Assembly (NCBI RefSeq): GCF_000382205.1
Contig: NZ_KB907788.1
Coordinates: forward strand, 744,001 to 808,000
Source of the DNA: Dyadobacter beijingensis DSM 21582
Lineage (GTDB): Bacteria > Bacteroidota > Bacteroidia > Cytophagales > Spirosomataceae
Length of the DNA stretch: 64,000 nucleotides
Direction: 5' to 3'
Part shown: in pieces, positions 26,315 through 35,378 of the stretch
Numbering within the stretch: position 1 is the stretch's first letter
How the letters are laid out: every line of letters begins with the position of its first letter
Translations under genes and position numbers: made by a program
The notes under the pieces: generated by a model
Database searches by the model: none
What the model saw: only the letters and a program-made list of their open reading frames with translations
Told to the model about the DNA's origin: nothing

Positions 26315-26625
26315 TGAAAGCTTTGAAACCTTTCCGCGCAAAATGCAAGGAGCTGGGAAGATCTTTGGACTCAATCAATCTTGTGGAAGCCTATCCCGGT
26401 GATAGTTCGTCTTCGTATGTCGTGGAGGTGGAAGCGGAATGGGCGCAGGGGAATTCGAGTTGGTTTGCCATCGATTTTCTCGTCGATGTACTTTTTGATA
26501 CTGTTCCTTATGAAATGCGCAAGCTGGTTTTTGCAATAAAGGTATTGCGTGATGAGAGCTGTGACGGCAGCAAGTTCGAAGAAACCAAGGTATTTTCAAC
26601 CGGGCCTCTTCTGATACATCAATGA
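26296..26625 (+). CDS. Small protein coupled to the HEPN gene, function unknown
   Basis: 109 aa, starting inside the end of the HEPN gene (19-bp overlap, different frame). Predicted alpha/beta: an N-terminal helix (MKALKPFRAKCKELGRS), a strand pair (SSYVVEVEAEWAQ, SSWFAIDFLVDVLFD), and a C-terminal helix and strand (MRKLVFAIKVLRD, KVFSTGPLLI). It lacks the GSxxRG...D motif of MNT nucleotidyltransferases and any motif I recognise. The overlap and small size make it the probable partner, antitoxin or target-binding subunit of the HEPN protein. That is an inference from arrangement only. Confidence 0.65.
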   Translation: MDRSQLMKALKPFRAKCKELGRSLDSINLVEAYPGDSSSSYVVEVEAEWAQGNSSWFAIDFLVDVLFDTVPYEMRKLVFAIKVLRDESCDGSKFEETKVFSTGPLLIHQ

Positions 26626-26636
26626 TATTACTTCCC

Positions 26637-26713
26637 GCAAACCTTTGCGAAATGCATTGCGGAAATTTTTTAAGTTATTTATTTGCAGTGGGTTAAATAT
26701 TGCTTCATATTCC
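26637..26713 (+). promoter_or_regulatory. Promoter element shared with the downstream susC promoter, copy A
   Basis: This stretch aligns without gaps to 28533-28609. TTGCGA begins at offset 8, TTGCGGAAATTTTTTAA at offset 20, GTTAAATATT at offset 55 and TTCAT at offset 67 in both. The two TTGCG(A/G) words, 12 bp apart, look like tandem activator half-sites. GTTAAATATT sits where a -7 region could be. It ends 25 bp before the GH35 ATG. Confidence 0.75.
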
Positions 26714-26738
26714 GGCTTTCAATTTTCTAAACCTGAAT

Positions 26739-28373
26739 ATGATCAAGCGATACTTTTTCGGCGTGTTTGCGGGGATCTCGATGCTTGCCTCGCATCACGC
26801 ATTTTGCCAAAACACTTCCAAGCCTATTCCTGCATTGGTTTCCAAAAATGGCCGTCATACTTTGATGGTGGATGGAAAGCCATTCCTGATCCTCGGGGCG
26901 CAGATGTGGAATTCGAGCGGCTGGCCGGATATTCTTGACAAGACCTGGCCGCAGTTGAAGGAACTGCACTGCAATACCCTCGAAGTCCCCATTTACTGGG
27001 AAAATATTGAGAAAGAGCAGGGAAAATACGATTTCACCGACCTCGACAAGCTGATCCTCGATGCCCGCCGGGAGAACATCCGGCTTGTACTGCTGTGGTT
27101 TGCATCCTACAAAAACGGCAGCTCGCAGTACATTCCCGTATGGATGAAGGAAAATACAAAGCAGTACCCGCGGATGCTGAATGCCGGCGGGCAACCGATA
27201 CAGGTGCAGGCCACGATCTCGGACAATAACCGGAATGCGGACGCCAGGGCTTTCTCGGCTGTCATGGCGCACATCCGGCAGATAGACGAAGCTCACCGGA
27301 CGGTCATTATGATGCAGGTTGAGAATGAGCCCGGGTCGCTCGGTACCGACCGGGATTACTCGCCGGAGGCCACGAAGCTGTTCAATGGGCAGGTGCCTGC
27401 AAAACTGTTGTCGGCAATGAAGAAAAAGCCTGGTACCTGGCAGCAGGTGTTCGGTTTCGACGCGCCGGAGACGTTTTCGGCCTATTATATGGCCCAATAC
27501 ATCAACTATGTGACGGCTGAGGGCAAGAAGCAATATCCGCTTCCCATGTACGCGAACGCGTGGCTGCGCGAGAACAGGTTCGAGCGGGCGGGCGAGCACC
27601 CAAGCGGCGGGCCTACATCGAATATGATCGGTGTGTATAAGGCCGTGGCGCCGGATATCGATCTGCTGGCTGTGGATATTTACAATCGCAACTATGTGCA
27701 GTTCAGAGATTTGTGTGAGAAGTATGCCCGGCCCGATAACGCATTGTTTGTGCCGGAAACGGGCAAAGGAATGCTGTTCGCAAGGTTCCATTATTATGCC
27801 ATCGGCGATTACAACACGATCGGCGTCGCGCCCTACGGTATCGATCCCTATCACGGCGATCCGAACGACCAGCGCGATAAAACGAAGCTCGATGAAAAAT
27901 TCTCCGCCATTGCCGCCAACTACCGATTACTGGAACCTGCCATTCCATTGATTACCACGCTGCAAGGTACCGGCAAGCTGAAAGCCGCCGTCGAGGAAGA
28001 TGGGCTGGGGGAAAAGCTGCTGCATTTTTCGAACTACGATTTGCTGCTCACTTTTGGTTTTCCGTCCTACAAAACCACCAAGGAGCCAACCGGCCGCGTA
28101 TTGGTTGGCGAAATTGCACCGGACGAGTTTTACCTGATCGGTTTCGATGCGAAATTCCAGTTCCGGCCGCGGCTCGGCTCGGGCTTCTCCGCGTCGGAAT
28201 TGATTTACGTCGAGGAGGGCACGTTCGAGCAGGGGGTGTGGAGGCGACGGCGCATCTGGAACGGCGACGAGGTGTATCATTCGACGCTGACGCCCGACGG
28301 CGTGATCCTCAAAGTGAAGCTGCGGGGGCTGCAATCGGACCAGTACAACACCAGGCCCAATTTCGAACAATAG
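26739..28373 (+). CDS. GH35-type beta-galactosidase with DUF5597 domain
   Basis: 544 aa from ATG 26739, giving the signal peptide KRYFFGVFAGISMLASHHAFC. An upstream TTG at 26700 is not used. The catalytic TIM barrel shows FLILGAQMWNSSGWP, NTLEVPIYWENIEKEQGKYDFTDLDKLI and LVLLWFASYKNG. The acid/base glutamate lies in MMQVENEPGS and the probable nucleophile in LFVPETGKGM, both typical of GH35. A C-terminal beta domain of the DUF5597 type follows (DEFYLIGFDAKFQFRPR, YVEEGTFEQGVWRRRRIWNGDEV). It probably removes terminal galactose or a related sugar in the periplasm or at the surface. A strong terminator follows. The upstream promoter element is shared with the next SusCD operon, so the two are co-regulated. 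Confidence 0.92.
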   Translation: MIKRYFFGVFAGISMLASHHAFCQNTSKPIPALVSKNGRHTLMVDGKPFLILGAQMWNSSGWPDILDKTWPQLKELHCNTLEVPIYWENIEKEQGKYDFTDLDKLILDARRENIRLVLLWFASYKNGSSQYIPVWMKENTKQYPRMLNAGGQPIQVQATISDNNRNADARAFSAVMAHIRQIDEAHRTVIMMQVENEPGSLGTDRDYSPEATKLFNGQVPAKLLSAMKKKPGTWQQVFGFDAPETFSAYYMAQYINYVTAEGKKQYPLPMYANAWLRENRFERAGEHPSGGPTSNMIGVYKAVAPDIDLLAVDIYNRNYVQFRDLCEKYARPDNALFVPETGKGMLFARFHYYAIGDYNTIGVAPYGIDPYHGDPNDQRDKTKLDEKFSAIAANYRLLEPAIPLITTLQGTGKLKAAVEEDGLGEKLLHFSNYDLLLTFGFPSYKTTKEPTGRVLVGEIAPDEFYLIGFDAKFQFRPRLGSGFSASELIYVEEGTFEQGVWRRRRIWNGDEVYHSTLTPDGVILKVKLRGLQSDQYNTRPNFEQ

Positions 28374-28378
28374 CATTG

Positions 28379-28408
28379 AATGCCAGGTCTTTCGGCCTGG
28401 CATTTTTG
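28379..28408 (+). terminator. Rho-independent terminator after the GH35 gene
   Basis: AATGCCAGG at 28379-28387 pairs perfectly with CCTGGCATT at 28396-28404 across an 8-nt loop. The right arm runs directly into TTTTTGTTT. It separates the GH35 transcript from the SusCD operon downstream. Confidence 0.88.
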
Positions 28409-28532
28409 TTTGAGGTGTGCTTTTTCAAATGTATGTTCTTGAAATAGTACTATAATCTTTCGCCTTCCAATACCTGCTCCAACCCGGGATAATCCCCCGA
28501 AAACTGTCTGCATTTTGTGCCAGTCCATTTCT

Positions 28533-28609
28533 GCAAAGGATTGCGAAAAGGTTTGCGGAAATTTTTTAACTGTTTTAACAACAGATAGTTAAATATTCTT
28601 TCATCTTAC
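28533..28609 (+). promoter_or_regulatory. Promoter element shared with the GH35 promoter, copy B
   Basis: Second copy of the element at 26637-26713, with identical spacing of TTGCGA (28541), TTGCGGAAATTTTTTAA (28553), GTTAAATATT (28588) and TTCAT (28600). It lies about 135 bp before the susC ATG at 28744. The rest of the 370-bp gap (28374-28743) holds the GH35 terminator and a 130-bp leader with no other recognised element. Confidence 0.75.
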
Positions 28610-28743
28610 CATCAAAGTGTTTGATTGACACAATTCAACGCCGGCATTCATCCCGGCAGAGTCCAATCAGGCACACCCTATACCTTATCATTTTATCAAA
28701 CCGGGTTTTTCAATCGGGAAAGCCAAAAACCTTCTGTACACTT

Positions 28744-31700
28744 ATGAATTTAAAAAACTACTCACAGGGAAAACGGGCCATATGCTTCGCTTTCGCGGCT
28801 TTCATCGGCTGCCATGCGGGCGGAGTGCTGGCGTCGGTTCCCGCGAAAACGGTCGCCAAGGCCGTCGCCTATGCCGACACGGAGGTCAGCGGAAAGGTGC
28901 TCTCGGACAAGAACGAGCCGCTCGTGGGCGTGAACGTGATCCTGAAAGGCACTTCGATAGGCACCACAACCGACCCCGACGGTCGGTTCCAGCTCATGGT
29001 GCCCGACGGCGGCACGCTGACGTTCTCCTTCATCGGTTACCTTTCCCAGGAAATAAGTGTTGGCAACCGTTCGGAAATTAATGTGCAGCTTATGCCGGAC
29101 ACCAAGATCCTCAGCGAAGTGGTGGTAACGGCCTATGCGACGCAGAAGAAAAAGGATATTACGGGCTCCGTTTCGGTGGTGGACGTGAAGAATATCACCA
29201 AACAGCCGAACGGTCTCGTCTCCGGCCTGCTGCAAGGACAGGCTTCCGGGGTGACGGTGATCTCCTCGGGCCAGCCGGGCGCGGAGCCGCAGGTACGCAT
29301 ACGAGGGATCAATACCTTCGGAAACAACACGCCGCTGTACGTGGTGGATGGTGTGCCGACGCAGAATAGTACCAACCTGAACCCCAACGACATCGCGTCG
29401 ATACAGGTGCTGAAAGATGCCGGCGCGGCGTCGATCTACGGTTCGCGGGCTTCGAATGGCGTGATCATCATCACCACCAAGAAAGGTACGGGCAAGGTTT
29501 CGGTGCAGTATGATGCCTACTACGGCGTGCAGGTGCCGAAATCGGGTAATGTGTGGGACCTGCTGAGCCCGACGGAAGAGGCTAAGCTACGCTGGATCGC
29601 CAACAAAAACTCCAACTTACCGATTAACGACCCTATTTACGGCTCGGGACCGGAGCCGGTGATCCCGGATTACATTTACCCGCTCGGCAAAATGGAGGGC
29701 GATTCGGCCGTCGATCCATCGAAATATTACATTAACCCGAACTACAAAGGCGACGACGATTACAACAAGTTTTACCGCATTATCCGGGCCAATAAAGCAG
29801 GCACCGACTGGTACCACGAGGTTTTCAAGCCGGCCGTCAACACGAGCCATAACCTCTCCGTCAGCGGGGGCACGGACAAGGGTAATTACATGATTTCCCT
29901 CAATTACCTCAACCAGCAGGGCACGATGCTATCAACCTACCTGAAACGCTACAACCTACGGGCAAATACGCTTTTCAACGTCAGCAAACGCATTCGGATC
30001 GGTGAAAACCTGACCTACACCATCACCAGCAACCCGCAGCAGACGGAACTTTCCGACCTGAATATCGTGCAAACGGCGTCCCAAATGGCGCCGATCTTTC
30101 CGGTGCGCGACATCATGGGCAACTACGCAGGCATTTTCGGCACGGGTTATAACGGTAACAACCCCGTGGGTACATTGGAACGCTTGAAAGACAACCGCAC
30201 GCTCGGTAACAGGCTGTTCGGCAATATGTTTGCCGAGGTAGATGTGCTTAAAGACCTTACGTTCAGGACGAATTTTGGCGGCGAAATGTATTCGGGCACA
30301 TCGCGGTCGTTTGTCTACCCGACCTACGAAAACAATGAGAATACCAAGTACAATGCATTTACGCAGGGTTCATCGAACGGCTATGCGTGGACCTGGACCA
30401 ACACATTGACCTACAAAAAACTGATCGGCAGCCAGCATGACATCACGGTGGTGCTGGGTAATGAGGCCTACAAGTCGTATTTCGAAAACCTGGGCGGGAC
30501 CACGCGCGATTACTATACTTTCGACCGCAATTACACGACATTATCGACCGGTTCGGGTATCCAGAGCAATTACAGCGGCAGGAGTTTCGAATCGCTCAAC
30601 TCGCAGTTCGGGCGGCTGGATTATGCATTCAAAGGCAAATATCTGCTCAGCGGGACGCTGCGGCGCGACGGTTCTTCCAAATTTGTCAGATACCAGTACG
30701 GCTGGTTCCCGTCGGTGAGCGCAGGGTGGCGGTTGTCGGAGGAAGGCTTTATGCAGGGTATCAAATGGCTGGCAGACCTGAAAGTACGCGGAAGCTGGGG
30801 TGTGATGGGTAACCAGCTGAATGTCAATGCGAACAATGGCTACTACACCTTCATTATGGACAAGGCCGCTTCCTACTACGACATCGGGCGGACGAACAAT
30901 TCCAACCAGCCGGGCTTCCAGGTGGGCCAAATCGGTAACCCGGATGCCAAGTGGGAACGGAACATCAATGCGAACATTGGGATCGACGCCACTTTCCTGA
31001 GCGGCATGATCGATGTTTCGATCGATTATTTCCGGAAGGATATCAAAGATCTGCTTTACAACCCGGCTGTTGTAGGTACGCAGGGGCCTGGTACTGTGCC
31101 GTTTGTGAATATTGCAGGAACAACCAACCGCGGTATAGACCTGTCGGCTAATTTTCATAAAAACCTGGCGCCGGATCTCCGCCTGGACCTTGGTGCGACA
31201 TTTACTTCCTACAAAAACAAGGTTACCCGCGTGACCGACAATACCAATTACTTCTTCTCGACCGGCCGCGCGCTGAACGGCATCAACTATGTGCGCAACG
31301 AGGTGGGCCACCCGATCGGCTCGTTTTACGGGTACCAGATCACCGGTTTCTGGAACACGACGCAGGAGCTCGACGCGGCTAACGAGCAGGCGCGGCAGGT
31401 GACTGGCAATGCGGCGGCCGTTTACCAGACCGATCAGGCATTAGGACGTTTCCGTTTCAAGGACGCGAATGGAGACGGCATCATCACGGCCGATGACCGG
31501 ACCTTTTTGGGTAACCCCAATCCGGATTTCAACTATGGCCTGAATGTGGGATTAACCTATAAGCGATTCGATATCAGTGCATTTTTCTACGGCGTACAGG
31601 GCGCCGATATCTGGAACCAGCTTCGGTACAGCACCGATTTTTACGCCTCGTTCGTGCAGGCGAAGAGCAAGCGTGCTTTGTACGATTCCTGGACGCCGGA

Positions 31701-32022
31701 AAACAAGAATGCGACCCTGCCGATCCAGGAAACCAAGATGACCGCCGCCACGAACGGTTCGCCGACTTCCTATTACGTTGAGGACGGCTCTTACCTGCGG
31801 CTCAAAAACATCCAGCTCGGCTACAACCTTCCGGCGTCGCTGCTTTCGAAGATCAATGTATCGAATCTGCGCATTTACGTGCAGGCAGCCAATGTGTTTA
31901 CGATGACCAAATACATCGGGCTCGACCCTGAGATCGGCGGTTCGGCGACGAGTTTCGGGGTCGATAAAGGGTTGTATCCCAATGACCGCCAGTTCCTGGG
32001 CGGCATTCAGGTTAGTTTCTAA
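28744..32022 (+). CDS. susC: SusC/RagA-family TonB-linked outer-membrane protein
   Basis: 1092 aa from ATG 28744; in-frame codons back to 28621 overlap the leader and are not signal-like. After a signal segment (KRAICFAFAAFIGCHAGGVLAS) come a carboxypeptidase-regulatory-like domain (VSGKVLSDKNEPLVGVNVILKGT to FSFIGYLSQEISV) and a plug (SEVVVTAYATQKKKDITGSV, PQVRIRGINTFGNNTPLYVVDG, IASIQVLKDAGAASIYGSRASNGVIIITTKKG). The barrel carries repeated aromatic strands and ends FLGGIQVSF. It would import the oligosaccharide processed by the co-regulated GH35 enzyme. A SusD gene begins 17 bp downstream. The transcript start probably lies in the shared element at 28533-28609. Confidence 0.97.
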   Translation: MNLKNYSQGKRAICFAFAAFIGCHAGGVLASVPAKTVAKAVAYADTEVSGKVLSDKNEPLVGVNVILKGTSIGTTTDPDGRFQLMVPDGGTLTFSFIGYLSQEISVGNRSEINVQLMPDTKILSEVVVTAYATQKKKDITGSVSVVDVKNITKQPNGLVSGLLQGQASGVTVISSGQPGAEPQVRIRGINTFGNNTPLYVVDGVPTQNSTNLNPNDIASIQVLKDAGAASIYGSRASNGVIIITTKKGTGKVSVQYDAYYGVQVPKSGNVWDLLSPTEEAKLRWIANKNSNLPINDPIYGSGPEPVIPDYIYPLGKMEGDSAVDPSKYYINPNYKGDDDYNKFYRIIRANKAGTDWYHEVFKPAVNTSHNLSVSGGTDKGNYMISLNYLNQQGTMLSTYLKRYNLRANTLFNVSKRIRIGENLTYTITSNPQQTELSDLNIVQTASQMAPIFPVRDIMGNYAGIFGTGYNGNNPVGTLERLKDNRTLGNRLFGNMFAEVDVLKDLTFRTNFGGEMYSGTSRSFVYPTYENNENTKYNAFTQGSSNGYAWTWTNTLTYKKLIGSQHDITVVLGNEAYKSYFENLGGTTRDYYTFDRNYTTLSTGSGIQSNYSGRSFESLNSQFGRLDYAFKGKYLLSGTLRRDGSSKFVRYQYGWFPSVSAGWRLSEEGFMQGIKWLADLKVRGSWGVMGNQLNVNANNGYYTFIMDKAASYYDIGRTNNSNQPGFQVGQIGNPDAKWERNINANIGIDATFLSGMIDVSIDYFRKDIKDLLYNPAVVGTQGPGTVPFVNIAGTTNRGIDLSANFHKNLAPDLRLDLGATFTSYKNKVTRVTDNTNYFFSTGRALNGINYVRNEVGHPIGSFYGYQITGFWNTTQELDAANEQARQVTGNAAAVYQTDQALGRFRFKDANGDGIITADDRTFLGNPNPDFNYGLNVGLTYKRFDISAFFYGVQGADIWNQLRYSTDFYASFVQAKSKRALYDSWTPENKNATLPIQETKMTAATNGSPTSYYVEDGSYLRLKNIQLGYNLPASLLSKINVSNLRIYVQAANVFTMTKYIGLDPEIGGSATSFGVDKGLYPNDRQFLGGIQVSF

Positions 32023-32039
32023 TTTTTTTCAGAGAAAAC

Positions 32040-33794
32040 ATGAAAGCATTTAAAACAATACTGGCGACTTGCCTGGCGGCCAGCCTGTCGCTGCAATCCT
32101 GCAAAGAGGAATTTCTGGACTATACGCCGCAGGGTGCATTAGGCGAGGATTTGCTCGCCACGAAAGAGGGTGTGAATTCGCTGCTCATCGGTGCCTACGC
32201 GGCGCTGGACGGGCAGGGGAACTACGGATTGAATATCAACGGCGGCACCGCCTGGGCCGTCGGGCCCGACAATGCCATTTACGGCAGCGGCTATGGCGGC
32301 GAATCGCACGCAATGCCGCTTTCGACGAGCGTGGAGCCGATCAACGAGTTCCTGAACGAGCGCTGGAAGGCGAGCTATGCGGGCGTGAGCCGGTGCAATG
32401 CGGTGCTGCGCGTGGCCGCGAAAACGAAAGAACTGAGCGATGCCGATCTCAGGAACATCATCGGACAGGCCCGTTTCCTTCGCGGCCATTACTATTTCGA
32501 ATTGAAACGGATGTACAACATGGTGCCGTGGATCGACGAGACGACGACGGATTTCAAGCAGCCGAACGACAAGGATATCTGGCCAAAAATCGAGGACGAT
32601 TTCAAATATGCCGTTGAAAATGTGACCGCTACCCAGCCCGAAGCCGGCCGGATCAACAAAACGGCGGCGCAGGCATACCTGGGGAAAGTATATTTGTACC
32701 AAAAGAAATATTCGGAAGCGAAGGCTAGTTTCGATCTGGTGATCAACACAGGCATAACCAGTCGCGGTAAAAAGGTGGACCTGAACCCTGAATTTGAAGA
32801 TAACCACCGCCCCGAAAAGGAGCTGGACAGCCCGGAAGCGCTGTTTTCGATCGATATGGCGGCGAACGTGGGCAACGGTACCATTGCCACGGCCAACCAG
32901 GGAAGCATGCTCAACTTCCCGATCAACAGCCCGTTTGGCTGCTGCGGCAATTTCCTGCCGTCGATCGACCTCGTGAATTCGTTTCGCACAAATCCGGCGA
33001 ACGGCCTGCCTTATCTCGACGATTACAACAAACACGAGGTGAAAGCCGATATCGGCATCCTGTCGAGCCAGCCGTTCACACCCGACGCCGGCACGCTCGA
33101 CCCGCGCCTGGACTGGACCGCGGGCAGGAGGGGCATTCCGTTCAAGGATTGGGGATTAATGCCCGGCAATACCTGGATACGTAATTCCGTGGCGACAGGC
33201 CCGTATGTTAACCTCAAAAACATCTATTGGAATGCAACAAAGGCACTTTATTACGACGGTACAGCCTGGGCGCCCGGGTCGGCGATCAACTATCATGTGA
33301 TTACCCTGGCCGATGTGCTGTTGCTGGCAGCCGAGGCCGAAGCGCAGCTTGGGAACCTCGATGCGGCGCAGGCGTACGTGAACCGCATCCGCACGCGTGC
33401 GGCCAATCCGAAGGGCTTTGTGTACAAATACAGGGACGACACCAAGCCCGAACTCGGCTTTTCGGCCACGCCGGCGGCTAATTACCTGATCAAGCTTTAC
33501 CCCGACGGCAATTTCAAGGCCGGTGGCAAGGATTATGCCTTAAAAGCCGTCTATTTCGAACGCAAAATCGAACTGGCGATGCAGGGCCACCGCTTTTTCG
33601 ACCTCGTGCGCTGGGGCCTGGCCAACAGTTTCATGAATGCCTACTACGCCTACGAGGTAACAAAGGTGACCGAAGTGACCGGCATGAAATTCATTCCGGA
33701 CAAAAACGAATATTACCCCATTCCGCAAACGCAGATCGACCTCAGTACCGTGAACGGCGCGCCTACGTTGAAGCAGAACCCGGGCTACCAGTAA
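32040..33794 (+). CDS. susD: RagB/SusD-family nutrient-uptake lipoprotein
   Basis: 584 aa, a larger SusD than the 490-aa one at 23006. Lipoprotein signal KTILATCLAASLSLQSC with lipidated Cys21, then the conserved start FLDYTPQGALGEDLLATKEGVNSLLIGAYAAL. Other SusD marks are IIGQARFLRGHYYFELKRMYNMVPWI, TAAQAYLGKVYLYQKKYSEAKASF, ADVLLLAAEAEAQLGNLDAAQAYVNRIRTRA, ERKIELAMQGHRFFDLVRWG and YYPIPQTQIDLS. It caps the preceding SusC for glycan capture at the cell surface. A 9-bp hairpin with a T-rich tail ends the transcript, so the enolase-superfamily gene downstream has its own start. Confidence 0.96.
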   Translation: MKAFKTILATCLAASLSLQSCKEEFLDYTPQGALGEDLLATKEGVNSLLIGAYAALDGQGNYGLNINGGTAWAVGPDNAIYGSGYGGESHAMPLSTSVEPINEFLNERWKASYAGVSRCNAVLRVAAKTKELSDADLRNIIGQARFLRGHYYFELKRMYNMVPWIDETTTDFKQPNDKDIWPKIEDDFKYAVENVTATQPEAGRINKTAAQAYLGKVYLYQKKYSEAKASFDLVINTGITSRGKKVDLNPEFEDNHRPEKELDSPEALFSIDMAANVGNGTIATANQGSMLNFPINSPFGCCGNFLPSIDLVNSFRTNPANGLPYLDDYNKHEVKADIGILSSQPFTPDAGTLDPRLDWTAGRRGIPFKDWGLMPGNTWIRNSVATGPYVNLKNIYWNATKALYYDGTAWAPGSAINYHVITLADVLLLAAEAEAQLGNLDAAQAYVNRIRTRAANPKGFVYKYRDDTKPELGFSATPAANYLIKLYPDGNFKAGGKDYALKAVYFERKIELAMQGHRFFDLVRWGLANSFMNAYYAYEVTKVTEVTGMKFIPDKNEYYPIPQTQIDLSTVNGAPTLKQNPGYQ

Positions 33795-33833
33795 GTTTCA
33801 GGCATTTTAGTAAATTCTCATAGTGTAATGCAC

Positions 33834-33868
33834 ATCAGCCGGTCTCCGCAGAAGCCGGCTGATTTTGT
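33834..33868 (+). terminator. Rho-independent terminator after the second susCD pair
   Basis: ATCAGCCGG at 33834-33842 pairs with CCGGCTGAT at 33855-33863 across a 12-nt loop, followed by TTTTGTTTG. It lies 40 bp after the SusD stop. Confidence 0.85.
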
Positions 33869-33974
33869 TTGTTGTTGGTATTTAAATATTTTAAAACTGG
33901 ATAAAATTCAGATATTGGGTCAGGGTAGCAAGCCGTTTTAAAGTCTGCATTAATACAAACTCACATCCTGAACC

Positions 33975-35378
33975 ATGCATTCCGATCAACCTGAACGTTT
34001 TTCCCGCCGTGAATTCGCCCGTCGCGCGGGGTTGCTCGCGGCAGCGGGTATATTTGCAGAAAACCAATTTCCTAACCCAACGCCGCAGTCCGCCGTGAAG
34101 AAGATTACCGTCAAAAACGTCAGTTCCAATTTCGAGCGCGAGCCGCTGAATCCCTATCGTTTCAAAGGCAGCGCCATTACCGACAGCTGGCAGGCGATCG
34201 CGATGCTGGAATCGGATTCGGGCATTAAAAAAGTCGGCTTGGGAACGCAGGGAGTGCTGTGGTCGGATTCGAAGGTCTTCGCCGCGCATTCCGAAAGCGC
34301 TGGGAATGCATTGATGTATGCAATGAGCGAGCGGGCACTTCAAATGATCAAAGGGACGTCGTTTACCGACCCGGTGCAGCTGCTCGACGATATTTTACCG
34401 GAAGTACTGGCCTATGGCAAGAAGATAACCGGCCATGCGGACCTGCGCAAAACATTTGCACTCAATGCATTGGTATGCGTGGATAATGCGGCGTGGCTGC
34501 TCTATGCCCAGGAAAACGGTTTGAAGCAGTTCGACGAACTGGTACCGGCAGCTTACAGGCCGGGGCTGTCGTACCGGCATGAGAAAGTGGCGAGCATCCC
34601 GTCGTTTGCGGTGGGTACCACGCCGGAGCGGATCAAGCAGGCGGCAGACGAGGGCTATTTTATATTGAAACTGAAAACTGGCGCGGCCGGCACGCAGCAG
34701 GAGATGATCGAGAAGGACATTGCCTTTCTCACGGCCGTGCACAAAGCCATCGGGCATTACGAAACGCCTTATACCCAAAACGGGAAGATCCCCTATTATT
34801 TCGATGCCAACGGGCGGTACGAGAAGAAAGAAACGCTGCTGCGCTTCCTGGACCATGCCAAAAAAATCGGTGCATTCGAGCAGATTGCCGTGATCGAGGA
34901 GCCGTTCGAGGAAAGCAACGAAGCCTATGTGGGCGACCTGGGCGTGCGCGTGGCGGCGGACGAGAGCGCGCACACGGTGGAGGATGCCGCGCACCGGATG
35001 GAACTCGGTTACTCGGCCATTGCCGTGAAGGCGATTGCAAAAACGCTGAGTATGACGATGAAAATCACCCAGTTAGCTTACGAAAAGAAAGTCCCGTGCT
35101 TCTGCGCCGACCTGACGGTGAACCCTATTCTCGTCGACTGGAACAAGAATGTAGCCGCGCGCTTGCAGCCGTTTCCGGGGATGAGCGTCGGCTTGCAGGA
35201 AACAAACGGGCACCAATACTACAAAAACTGGGACAAGCTGATGAGCTTCCATCCGAAGGCGGACGGAAGCTGGACCAAAACGCAAAAAGGCGTTTATCTC
35301 ACCGACAAGTCATTTTATGCAGAAAGCGGAGGTATTCTAGCACCTTCGGCCCATTACGAGGCGATGTTTGCAGGCTGA
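33975..35378 (+). CDS. Tat-exported enolase-superfamily (mandelate racemase/muconate lactonizing type) enzyme
   Basis: 467 aa. The N-terminus carries a twin-arginine signal (FSRREFARRAGLLAAAGIFA), so the folded enzyme is exported. The enolase-superfamily barrel shows the KxK catalytic motif (YFILKLKTGAAG) and the metal-ligand acids in YYFDANGRY, VIEEPFEES and VAADESAHTVEDA. GYSAIAVKAIAKTLSMT holds the opposite lysine. Family members abstract a proton next to a carboxylate (sugar-acid dehydration, racemisation or dipeptide epimerisation). Being periplasmic and next to SusCD/GH35, a sugar-acid substrate is plausible. The 3' end overlaps the convergent M48 peptidase gene by 25 bp. Confidence 0.88.
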   Translation: MHSDQPERFSRREFARRAGLLAAAGIFAENQFPNPTPQSAVKKITVKNVSSNFEREPLNPYRFKGSAITDSWQAIAMLESDSGIKKVGLGTQGVLWSDSKVFAAHSESAGNALMYAMSERALQMIKGTSFTDPVQLLDDILPEVLAYGKKITGHADLRKTFALNALVCVDNAAWLLYAQENGLKQFDELVPAAYRPGLSYRHEKVASIPSFAVGTTPERIKQAADEGYFILKLKTGAAGTQQEMIEKDIAFLTAVHKAIGHYETPYTQNGKIPYYFDANGRYEKKETLLRFLDHAKKIGAFEQIAVIEEPFEESNEAYVGDLGVRVAADESAHTVEDAAHRMELGYSAIAVKAIAKTLSMTMKITQLAYEKKVPCFCADLTVNPILVDWNKNVAARLQPFPGMSVGLQETNGHQYYKNWDKLMSFHPKADGSWTKTQKGVYLTDKSFYAESGGILAPSAHYEAMFAG

